From Phymatolithon calcareum (Eukaryota > Rhodophyta > Florideophyceae > Hapalidiales), in contig OZ345382.1 of the NCBI GenBank assembly GCA_977006965.1, forward strand, positions 1,736,001-1,800,000: DNA of 64,000 bases, given 5' to 3'. A program made the position numbers and the translations under genes. The notes under the pieces were generated by a model. It searched no databases and was not told the DNA's origin. It saw only the letters and a list, made by a program, of their open reading frames with translations. Shown here piece after piece: positions 55,766-64,000 of this stretch; the stretch's first letter is position 1; every line of letters begins with the position of its first letter.

Positions 55766-56501
55766 ATGTTTCGCGCATCCGCAGCTTCCTCCGCCACCGC
55801 TAACGCGGCATCTGCCAAGCGTGGCGCGAGCTCGAAGGGGAAGAGGGGTGATCGGGCGTCCATTCAGTTCCTGCTCAACGACGTCGCTACGGCGCCGAAA
55901 CCGACGCCCTCCGTTCAGCCTGCAGGCTTTCAGTGTGATGAGTGTTCCAAGATGTACGTCTTTCCGCACTTCTACTCCCGGTCGATCCACAGCATATTCC
56001 CCACCGCACGCACGCCACGCCTTGATTTCTAACTTTCCCCGCCCCGTTGCACACGCGACTACGTGGCATAGGTTCACTCAACGCGCCGATGTCCGGTAAG
56101 TGATCCATCCAGATCGTCCTTTTCAAACCGTCGTTTTGCCTGCAAGAGTGAGTTCTGACCCTTACGGATGATCGCACTTTGGCGAGCACAGGAAGCACAA
56201 GAAGACGGTGCACGAGAAGGCACGCGATTTCCGCTGCGTGGAGTGCGGGCTTGCTTTCGGTGAGCGTGGCAATCTGAACAAACACGTTCGTTCCGTGCAC
56301 CGCAAGGAGCGCAACTTTAAATGCTCTGAATGTGATTCAGCCTTCCCGTTCCGCAACGGGCTTTCGGAGCACGTTCGCATGCGTCACTCTGACGATCGTC
56401 CGTACGCCTGCACCTTCTGCAAGAGCGCCTTCAAGAAGAAGTCGCACTGTGTCCGTCATATGGAACTTGTGCATAACTCTCGTGGAGGGCCGTCTAGATA
56501 A
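55766..56501 (+). CDS. C2H2 zinc-finger protein, four fingers, three exons
   Basis: Exons 55766-55953, 56072-56095 (a 24-nt microexon) and 56192-56501 join to 522 nt, 173 residues. Introns start GTACGT and GTAAGT and end TAG and CAG. The N-terminus is low-complexity (Ala/Ser/Lys) with SIQFLLNDV. Four C2H2 fingers follow: CDECSKMFTQRADVRKHKK with TVH (formed only when the microexon is included), CVECGLAFGERGNLNKH, CSECDSAFPFRNGLSEH and CTFCKSAFKKKSHCVRH, each spaced C-x2-C-x12-H-x4-H. Tandem C2H2 fingers usually bind DNA in the nucleus, so a transcription factor is likely; the target is unknown. The ATG at 55766 (CACCATGTT) is the first start with good context. It lies 485 bp upstream of the Alba gene on the same strand. 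Confidence 0.85.
56072..56095 (+). other. 24-nt microexon of the zinc-finger gene
   Basis: Preceded by TAG and followed by GTAAGTGA. Phase fits: exon 1 ends AAG AT, the microexon supplies G TTC ... CG, exon 3 starts G AAG CAC. It completes finger 1 (residues FTQRADVR). Confidence 0.85.
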
Positions 56502-56521
56502 CCCGCTGCAAATCTAAGGTT

Positions 56522-56563
56522 AACCAGCCAGCCAGCCAGCCAGCCAGCCTCCCAGCCAGTCAC
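56522..56563 (+). repeat. (CCAG)n microsatellite
   Basis: About nine CCAG units with one CCTC interruption, just after the stop of the zinc-finger gene. Confidence 0.9.
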
Positions 56564-56986
56564 TTTCCGTCACCCCAATCGACTCGAAACCCTTCGCGCA
56601 TTCACCAGCTCAACCCAAGCCACCGACTCTGGATTAAACTTTTAGAAAACCAGAAACGAGGGTCATTCATCTCGCCATTTCCTTCCTTGCTTTGCCGTGC
56701 ACAATTGCAGATCCCTGAAGCATCCCTGGTTAATGCGAAGCGTACACGTGGAACTCCCATCACAGGCCCGAGCGTTGGCGGGCCAATGATGCGCGGCAAA
56801 GTAGTCGCACGCCAATCAAATGAGACGACCGCTCATTCGCCAGCCACGCAACACGCGCCCATCTCGCAGAATTCCGCAGCCACTTCCAGCTCCATCAGCT
56901 GCGTCAACCGTCGGCCCGCCCCCCGCCCCCCGCCCGCGCATTCTCATCCACTTCCCTCCCCCGCCTTCTGCGCCCCGCCCGTCGTC

Positions 56987-57702
56987 ATGCCGCATGAGGA
57001 GCACGCCGTAGCGCCACCGGCGGCCGCGGACAATCGGCCGCGGAATCGCATCCAGGTTTCGCGCGAAAAGCGACCTCTCTACTTCTTCATCGGGCTAGCC
57101 AAGAAGTTCCTGCTCTCCGAGGAGGAGGTTGAACTGTCCGGACTAGGACTTGCCGTCACAACCGTGGTCACAGTTGCGGAGATCCTCAAGAACTCGGGGC
57201 ACGTCACCATTTCCAGTACGTTCTGATCTCCCCACATCTTTTTTCTCACCGACCACTCGCGTCCCACCGCTCACATTTTATGCTAACCTGCTTTCTCGTG
57301 CGCTGATTACAATGGCACAAAATCGCAGAAATCGCAACATCTCTGGTCGACATGCAGTCTGACGGCAGAAGCTCCATGCCGAAGGCCAAGATTCAAATTT
57401 GGATTCGCAAATCTCCTGACTTTGACCATCTGGTCACCTATGTTGACAACACTAAGAAGTATGTCCCACACGACTGCGCTACACGCCACCCATATCAGTA
57501 GGCCGACATCTGACCATCGTCTTGTGAATGTAATACCGTCTGCATCGACAGGCAAACCGTCACGCCAGCCCGCAACAATGCAGCTAAAACACCAACCGCC
57601 GACTCTACGGATGAATCCGTCTCCGCTGCGGAGGCTCCCGCTGTTTCGAAGGCCGCGCCTGTCTCCGCACCAGCCGCGAAGAACGCGGGCCCTGCCAAAT
57701 AG
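56987..57702 (+). CDS. Alba-domain nucleic-acid-binding protein, three exons
   Basis: Exons 56987-57215, 57329-57458 and 57552-57702 join to 510 nt, 169 residues. Introns are 113 and 93 nt with GTACGT/GTATGT donors and CAG acceptors. The Alba fold spans about residues 20-115: NRIQVSREKRPLYFFIGLAK, then ELSGLGLAVTTVVTVAEILK, then HVTISKIATSLVDMQSDGRS and PKAKIQIWIRKSPDF. The conserved basic and Gly-x-Ala/Val features of Alba proteins are present. The C-terminus is an Ala/Pro/Ser tail ending KNAGPAK. Alba proteins bind RNA or DNA and act in chromatin, RNase P/MRP or translational control; which applies here is unknown. The frame is open upstream to an ATG at 56687, which would add a Pro-rich 100-residue extension; the 56987 start sits closer to the domain and is preferred. 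Confidence 0.85.
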
Positions 57703-59598
57703 CACTGTGGCAAACGCATGTGCATGACTCCCCTGTACATACTTTTTGTAAACGCCGGCATGCTTCTGCACCAATCTGAGTGCCCGGTGCACCCCTGACT
57801 ATCGCATGTCCGTGGACGCAACCGCGCCGAAGAATGCGCTTTTGCCCGGCGCCGGCGCGAGGAATTTGCAGCCAGCGCGTTGCACTGCCAGTGCGTAGCG
57901 CAACAATTGGCGCTTTGCAGTGGGCTTGGTGGCGTGAGTGGGAGATTACGATGCGCGATGCAGTACGAGGTGGCGGCATTGGTGGTTGATCTGCGATCAT
58001 AGGGAGGATGCATTGCGCCATTCGTGGACGGTTTTGATGGAGGGAAGAACGGCGCTTCTCGATGACGGTTGTGCCCTTGAATTAAATTACAGCTTGTGCT
58101 TCGTAATTACTTGTAATTCCCTTATGGTAGGGGGACTTCATTAATCAAACGAATGATATTTATGATTCAGAGACGATAATCATTATCCAACGTCGAGTAC
58201 GTATCAAGATGAAACGGTGCAGCTGCAAATTTGCGACTTTTGTCCAGTTGCACCCACAAGGGGGATATATGTTGATTTATTTTTAAAAAAGCTCCCAAGG
58301 CCTCTCTTGAAGAGTAACAGGGCCGCTTTCGCACGATTTTCTAAGCTCACGTAGTTTGACTGTTCAGTATATCCTTGATTCGTATTTCTCTCCCAACAAG
58401 TGCTCCAGTATCACATCTTAAAGCACGACACCGTCAAGCAGAGTGCGCACGACACCATGATGATGTCGTGCGCAGTCTGCTGAGCATGCACGTTATTCTC
58501 AAGTGAAGCCCTGCAGTCTACAGTACGGAAACCGCTCTACCTGTTCTCTCATGCACGCCATTTGCGAATCTCGGTATGTTTCCGTATTCGTTTATGAGGG
58601 CGCCGTAATCGGTGACTTCTTACACAGAGAAAGTCAAAATGTATCATTTGAAGGAACTACTTGAAGTGAGAGCCTTCTGTTGTATCTTGCTGTCGAGAAA
58701 TCTTTTCTGCGGCAGGCAGCTGCTGACGGGTGAGTGATTGTATGGCCGGGACCATGATGAATGTATGTAAACGTTGGCTTTGAAATCCTTTCCCGAGAAC
58801 AACAAGCCCGTCTTTCAAGATTTTATCTATTCGCGGTTCTTTTCGGAATTGCGCGAAAAACTGAACCCACGCGTCCTGGCAATCCCAACAGCCATTTCTT
58901 ACATAGCAATTGCTCGAACCAGACTCAATTTTGTTAGCCTTGCTCTTTGTAATCACTGCGTGTATTAACATAAGGTTGGGTTTATCTTGAAAATGAGTGA
59001 TCTCTCTCTGATGCGATGCTTCCTACAAAATTGGGAAGGGGGAACTGCTTAAGTAGAATTCCGATTACCTTCCAGCTATGGGGTTTGCTGGAAGCATATT
59101 GCGGGCTTCCTATTCACAGAACCTATGCCGCAATAGGTCGCCTATTCCTGCTGTTTCTGGCACCACTGCATCATTGCGTGTCTACACCTCTCACTCATGC
59201 GTCTAGATTTTTAAAACTCATAGGTCAGCAGACTCGGAAATCATCCTGGCGCTATCTCCCAAGGCCGTAAGAATGATTCCTCGTGCCATTACTCTTGCAT
59301 GAGATGTGGAAGACCTGATCGTGAGATATGCAAAGCGCACATCCTCAGACCAAGAGGAAAGGCAGGCAATCGGATTCCATTCTTTGGGACTGGTGACACA
59401 GTCTACAAGTGTAACGTATCGCTTCTACCGAACCCGGCTGTGATCCTCAGGTTCCGGAGGATTGGTCCAATAACTACGGAGAAGATTTGCGGGCTAGTGT
59501 AAAACCACTGGGGGTCTTGCCGAGAGGGTCGAGAAAGCTTTCTTGGTTCCGAATAATATAGCCCCCACTACTAGACCATACAAGACGTGTTGGTTATG
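57703..59598. other. Unassigned intergenic stretch with short ORFs
   Basis: Contains a 104-codon minus ORF (58657-58971; WDCQDAWVQFFAQF) and a 67-codon plus ORF (59299-59502; HILRPRGKAGNRIPFFGTGD), neither recognised. A strong stem-loop lies at 58437-58481. Otherwise nothing recognisable. Confidence 0.35.
58437..58481. repeat. Stem-loop with an 18-bp stem
   Basis: AGCAGAGTGCGCACGACA pairs with 58464-58481 at 17 of 18 positions around a 9-nt loop (CCATGATGA). There is no T run after it. It could be a MITE relic or a structured RNA. Confidence 0.7.
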
Positions 59599-59888
59599 TG
59601 GAAGCTGTAGCACTAGGAGTCGCCATGGCGCTGGCAGTGTGAGCGTGGTTCAGGTGCTGTGTGAGGGTTGGAATCAAGAAGAAGTTTTACTTGGCCATCT
59701 TGGTCAACAAACCGATTTACTGGTCGACGATGGATGTCTGTATTGGTATCAGCTGTCGATGATTTATGTGGATCTCGATGTTTGTGACCCTGCTAATTGG
59801 GGTCGACTAAATTGTCTTCTATACCATAAATGATCTATAAATAGAACTACAGAAAGCTACCGTGAGGAGGTAAGCATGCACCAAAATG
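59599..59888 (+). repeat. Interspersed repeat X, copy 2
   Basis: Matches the reverse complement of 1424-1704. One frame is conserved in both copies and reads DLLVDDGCL, then YQLSMIYVD, then WGRLNCL and YHK before a stop at 59833, so part may once have been coding. The GAGGTAAGC near the right end could be a splice donor. Confidence 0.6.
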
Positions 59889-60326
59889 ATGACGCCACGT
59901 AGCTTACCCGTCATCTCATGCGCACGGAAGTCTCGAATTCATCTCGCGCCAGTAGATCTTGTGGCCGTGATGAAGGGAATTAAACTGGAAGGAAAAACAT
60001 AGTTAGAGCGTTAGCTTGGAGTTGGCCCACGAAGGAAGACCAATATCCTTCTGTGAGGAGTTATGCCAGCCAGAGCATAGCTCTGCATTGCAGAGACGAT
60101 AAGGCTGGACAAGGAATCTTCGCGCGAGGTTTGGCCGACCTTGCACGGCAAGCAATATGTAGGAGGTCCAGACTCTGCGGATGGATGTCAACGGCTCTTC
60201 GACAAACAGAGGAATCCCGAGATTTACAGGTTCTGACTGCCTTGCTTTTAGGAACATCGACAAATAGGTAATACTTTTAGAGTGAATTTAGTAGAATAAC
60301 CACGAGGTTAGCCGTTTTTTAAGGAG
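59889..60326. other. No recognisable gene
   Basis: Only short ORFs. Confidence 0.35.
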
Positions 60327-60438
60327 ATGTGTAAAACGTACTCGTACCTGGCCCTCGTGGATACAATAGTACCTCGGGCTCCGCCCTCAGGTCTTATTGT
60401 ACCCACACGGGCCTGGAACTCTTACGTTTTACTTACAT
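60327..60438. repeat. Foldback hairpin, about 53-bp arms
   Basis: The left arm (60327-60379) and right arm (60383-60438) are imperfect reverse complements: AAAACGTA, CTGGCCC, TACAATA and GGGC blocks pair in order around a 3-nt loop (TCC). It resembles a very short MITE or a hairpin-RNA source. Confidence 0.8.
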
Positions 60439-61201
60439 TTGCTATCCCGGCTTACGGTACACATACGACTTGTTTTTGTAGACTCGAGAAAACACACCGT
60501 TTTCATAAGTACAAGTTTGTCGTCAATGGAAGCTCCCACACAAAGTACAAAAATGACTCTTTCACTGGACCACTAAGAACCGAAACGATGATAAAGGGGT
60601 CCACGCCTAGACTGTTGTCATTTTCAGTTCACGTCTTCAAATATTAGAAAAACTAACTTATTTTGTTCTTAAGTGAGAAAAAACTAATATTTTCCTCCTC
60701 CTCTTCTCAAATTCTTTAGAAAATCTAACCTATATTTTTCTCCTCTCCGAGGAATAATGTTGTGATTTACAACATATAAAATCCTCATCGCATCAAAATA
60801 AAGTATCGAATTTAAGCATCCAACTTATTTTTCCTGTATCAGGATTTATAAGTTGAAGGTTGATTGGGTTGGGCATGCCATGCTCAATTCCAGGTGAGCT
60901 ATATTATCGGTCCTCGTTCACATTTTCCTACGTCAGTTTCGTGAGAGAAGCTCGTGGTTTCTCGCGTCTACAAAAACAAGGTTGAATGACCACCATGCAT
61001 AGGTGCACATATGATAAGACTTTTAACGCGGGTCCAAAAAATTAGGAACTGGGGGAGAAAAAAGTGCCGAAAGTCATAACATGTACAGTTTTCAAACTGC
61101 AACCACCGGTTTTATTAGAGCTTCTCGAACGGCGTGGCTAAAAATCTATTTTGTAAGAAATTAATCATTAGAGAGGGCGTCGCACCGTACCGAAGTGCAC
61201 A
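60439..61201. other. AT-rich, no recognisable gene
   Basis: Short ORFs only. A block at about 60985-61005 (CCACCATGCATAGGTGCAC) resembles part of the M2 terminal repeat. Confidence 0.35.
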
Positions 61202-61210
61202 AACATTACC

Positions 61211-61229
61211 CTGAGGGCCGGTCTATACC
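61211..61229. repeat. MITE M1 terminal repeat, interrupted
   Basis: CCTGAGGGCCGGTCTATAC is identical to 46779-46797 and is cut at the hAT H1b left end. The other MITE part must lie beyond the hAT right end, outside the window. Confidence 0.8.
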
Positions 61230-64000
61230 AGTGTTGCACGGGCCACCGGGTTTACGGCGCTACATCGGTCGCGGGCTACGGCTACGCAGGACAGCATTTA
61301 ACGGGTTACCATCGGCTTCTTCTTGGGAACGTGGAACATACAATATACGCGCTAACATTCGCGATTAGCGTATCACGTCAGGGTCACGGGCCAGACCAAT
61401 GCTTCTAGGAGTTTCGTGTGCGGGCCACGGGTCGAAAGGCCAAGAAACTTCATGGCCACGTACGAGCATCGTACTCGAATCTCACTGAGGCACAGCGGAT
61501 TAAACCAATCATGAGAAACTATAGCGTTGAAATGAGAAATCTTCACCCAACGCATTTGCCGCTTCACGGAGAGCGTTTACGTTCTGCAAAATAACGAAAC
61601 GAGTAACGGTTTACAAAAAGCTTCACAGCTTCATTCAAGCAGCGATCGCTGCTTGAATGAAGACTATCGATAGGCTTATCATATGGCTGCTTGAATGAAA
61701 AGCACGAAGCCTCTTGTAAACCGTTTCGCGTTGTTCAATATCGAAGAACGTTTGAGCTCTCCTGACGAATGGCATCCTAAGAAAAGCTCTGAGCGTAGTG
61801 TTTCCCGTTAGCCGAGCGGAAAACACTGCGCTCGGAGTTGACGTCAACAACTCCAGAACGATGGCCAGTCCTTCAAGCCCGAATGAGGCCGAGTCCGTCC
61901 AGAATCTACGAGAAAATGCTAAATCGTGGCGTACTATTTCCAGTGGGGCAAAAACTGCTACTTGTTGGGCATCTTTCAAGGCGATAAATCTGGTCGGATC
62001 CAATAATCACCCGAATGAGATGAATTTGCGCTGTTAGGTTTGCCTTGAGAAAGACCCCAGCAACGGTGCTATGCCATGGAGAAAGGCTACAGAAAGTAGG
62101 CATCTGCTAAGTCATATTCGCCGGCATCACGCTGAACTCCTTGAAGTCTATGAGGCAGCGATTACTGAAGAGAGCGAGTCAAAGAAGAGAAAAAGGGACA
62201 ATCAAATTCAATCTATTCGGACGCTTTTACGAGCGAAGAGGAAACCATCGTACGATCTGAGCGACCCAAAGCACGCGGCCTTCGAACAAAACGTAGGGCT
62301 GCTGGTGGGGAAGGTGCTCTTTCCTATGTATATTGTGGATAATCCTTGGTTTAATCGGCTCGTTTTCTCAATCGACTCCAAGTTGAAAATGCCTTCACGA
62401 CGTCGCTTTACAGAAAAAATTCTAGTCGACTTGGTCGACGACGGCATGCAACAAAGTAAGAAGGAGATAAGTGCTTGTCTTGCTGTTGCTGTTTTATTTG
62501 ATTTGTGGATGAGCTATGGGTCGAAAGCTGTCTTTTCGGTTGTGTGCCACACACTATCTGGTGGACATACTCCAAATGCATTTTCTGTCGGCACGATATG
62601 TATGGACGGTACAGATGGTTCCTCCGTTTCTCATGAACTGGACGGGATCATTCAAAACTACGGACTGACAACCAAAACTGTGGCCTGCGTGTACGATGGA
62701 GGGAGTAATTTGCGTGGCTGCCACCAACACCTCACAGGTAAAGTTTCATTTGAAATGTTGGGATATGCTACTTCTGTCACAGTTAATTGCTTCGCACACA
62801 TCATAAGCAAGGCTATCAGTGACGCAGTTGGTAACGATGGTGCTGGATCTGTAACCGGTCCATTTTGGGCTGTTCAGTTCGATCCGCTCAAAGTTACAAT
62901 CTGTCATTACCTGGACAAAGAAATCCGGTAAAGGTGCTCGTGCATGGAATGATGGGTGCAAACAAGCCGAATTGCCACCGAAACGACTGTACCCGCCCGT
63001 GAAAATACGGTTTGGGAGTGTCGTGTTAATGTTCCAGCGACTCTGGGACTACCGAGCTGCAATAGACATATGCTGCGGGCAATCAAACGTACCGGAGCTG
63101 AAGCGTAGGTGTCCGACAGAAACCGAGTGGCGCGCTTTTCAAGCGGTCCTCAAGTGCACCAAACCTCTCATGCTGTGTTGCACCCTGAATCAAGGACAAA
63201 AGATCTGGCTGTTTTCCGATGCTGTCTCATCGATAGCACCGGTCGCTGTCGATCTACGAAAAACTGCGGCGAATGCCGCAATATATATGCAGTCTGTCAG
63301 TCCTTTCTCTGTCGAATCATGGTTGTACAAACTTACGTGCGCAATGTCTGGTGCATCTCTTTCGTGCTTGAGCAAACATTTGGCCTATTTGGATCAGTAC
63401 GATGATCTCGCTGCTCATAACATTATGGCAATGATGTTCGACCCACGTTAAATCTCTCTGGAGTGTATCCTTCATTACCGAACAGGTAGATCGTTTGCTA
63501 GCAAAAAGTTGTTGGTCAGAAAACATCAAGACGAGATGGTGCGAAAGTTATTGGCGATTCACACACACGAGCATGCTCCTATCCAGGACGGCACGATGAC
63601 TGATGCTCTCCTCTCTATACGAAGATGATCAGGGTGACGACAATGAGACGAAAAACACTGAGCTCGTTTTGCGCGATGAATTGAGCTCATACCAGAAAAT
63701 TTGCACCTCATTCAACAAAGATGAGCCTGTGCTCAAGTGGATAGCTGCTCAAAAGACAAGGTGCCTCCATGTCGTACTTCTGGCTCAAAGCATCTTGGTT
63801 ATCCCAGGATCGCAAATCGAAAACGAAAGAGTCTTTTTTATTACAGGAATTGTGTCTAAGAACAGACGCAACCGTACTGGATTCGAATCCATCGATAAGA
63901 TAGCCTCCATCTATTACAACTTCAAGGAGACGGCGTCGCACGGTCTAGAAGGTGAACCTGTGATTGATTTTGACGCTGTAATAGACGCTGAGATCGAAAT
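61230..64000 (+). mobile_element. hAT family H1, copy b (runs off the window)
   Basis: It starts CAGTGTTGCACGGGCCA and follows copy H1a throughout. The preceding 8-mer is GTCTATAC, the reverse complement of the H1a duplication. The right terminus lies beyond 64000. Confidence 0.95.
61861..64000 (+). pseudogene. hAT transposase pseudogene (H1b), partial
   Basis: ATG at 61861 (MASPSSPNEAESVQNLREN). A TAG at 62035-62037 interrupts the BED finger (NLRC stop VCLEKDP). The main frame (62071-62931) carries LFDLWMSYGSKAVFSVV, KTVACVYDGGSNLRGC and NCFAHIISKAIS, the hAT catalytic core. A 1-nt insertion near 62870 shifts the frame. Reading continues at 62972-63451 (PPKRLYPPVKIRFGSVV to a TAA where H1a has TAC), then after another small deletion to IPGSQIENERVFFITGIVSK near 63800 and the window end. 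Every lesion differs from those in H1a, so the two decayed independently. Confidence 0.85.

Noticed and set aside
55229-56300. Many overlapping ORFs on both strands over the zinc-finger gene and its promoter
   Set aside because: They follow from high GC content. The spliced C2H2 model explains the coding signal.
56687-56986. N-terminal extension of the Alba ORF
   Set aside because: Low-complexity Pro/Ala/Ser stretch without domain; the ATG at 56987 is a better start. Kept only as an alternative.

Overview
The window is nuclear DNA from a eukaryote. It has spliceosomal introns (GTATGT, GTACGT and GTAAGT donors with CAG or TAG acceptors) in at least three coding units, no bacterial-style operons, and a very high load of decayed transposable elements of several classes. 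Two ordinary-looking host genes sit close together at 55.8-57.7 kb: a four-finger C2H2 zinc-finger protein and an Alba-domain protein. Tight gene islands with few short introns inside long transposon tracts, together with these transposon families, suggest a multicellular red alga or an oomycete-like protist. The lineage is an inference and I am not sure of it.

Layout. 0-5 kb: fragments of one LINE family (RT motifs GVPQGSPLSP and FADD), one split by a SINE and one with a clear 13-bp target-site duplication. 5-7.6 kb: a full-length tRNA-derived SINE, a short retroposed repeat (R1), and a 1.2-kb LTR-like unit that forms a head-to-head palindrome at its left end. 9.7-10.1 kb: another short LINE 3' end. 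11.5-15.2 kb: three abutting piggyBac-like elements, each bounded by CTAG instead of TTAA. 15.4-16.5 kb: two more LTR-like copies. 18.0-20.1 kb: a pogo/Tigger element. 20.5-21.4 and 25.2-27.2 kb: a deletion derivative and a near-complete copy of hAT family H2, with a spliced but interrupted gene (22.7-23.5 kb) and a second LINE fragment between them. 28.0-29.0 kb: a foldback MITE. 30.5-32.1 kb: a convergent pair of unknown ORFs. 32.4-36.1 kb: a decayed large transposase-like coding region. 37.7-43.0 kb: a P-element-like transposon with terminal inverted repeats of about 55 bp, carrying a convergent second ORF. 43.8-46.5 kb: another decayed coding region of unknown family. 46.8-50.3 kb: hAT family H1 inserted inside the terminal repeat of a MITE. 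51.6-52.9 kb: an inverted LTR-like copy with a nested solo-LTR-like insertion. 55.8-57.7 kb: the two host genes. 59.6-59.9 kb: a repeat shared with 1.4-1.7 kb. 60.3 kb: a foldback hairpin. 61.2-64.0 kb: a second H1 copy, in the same MITE junction as the first, running off the window end.

Almost every transposase gene carries stops or frameshifts, so this is an old transposon graveyard. It keeps enough termini, target duplications and paralogous empty sites to show insertion order and target choice. The strongest unusual signals are the CTAG target of the piggyBac-like elements, the repeated insertion of hAT H1 at one position of a MITE end, and the two-ORF organisation of the P-like element.
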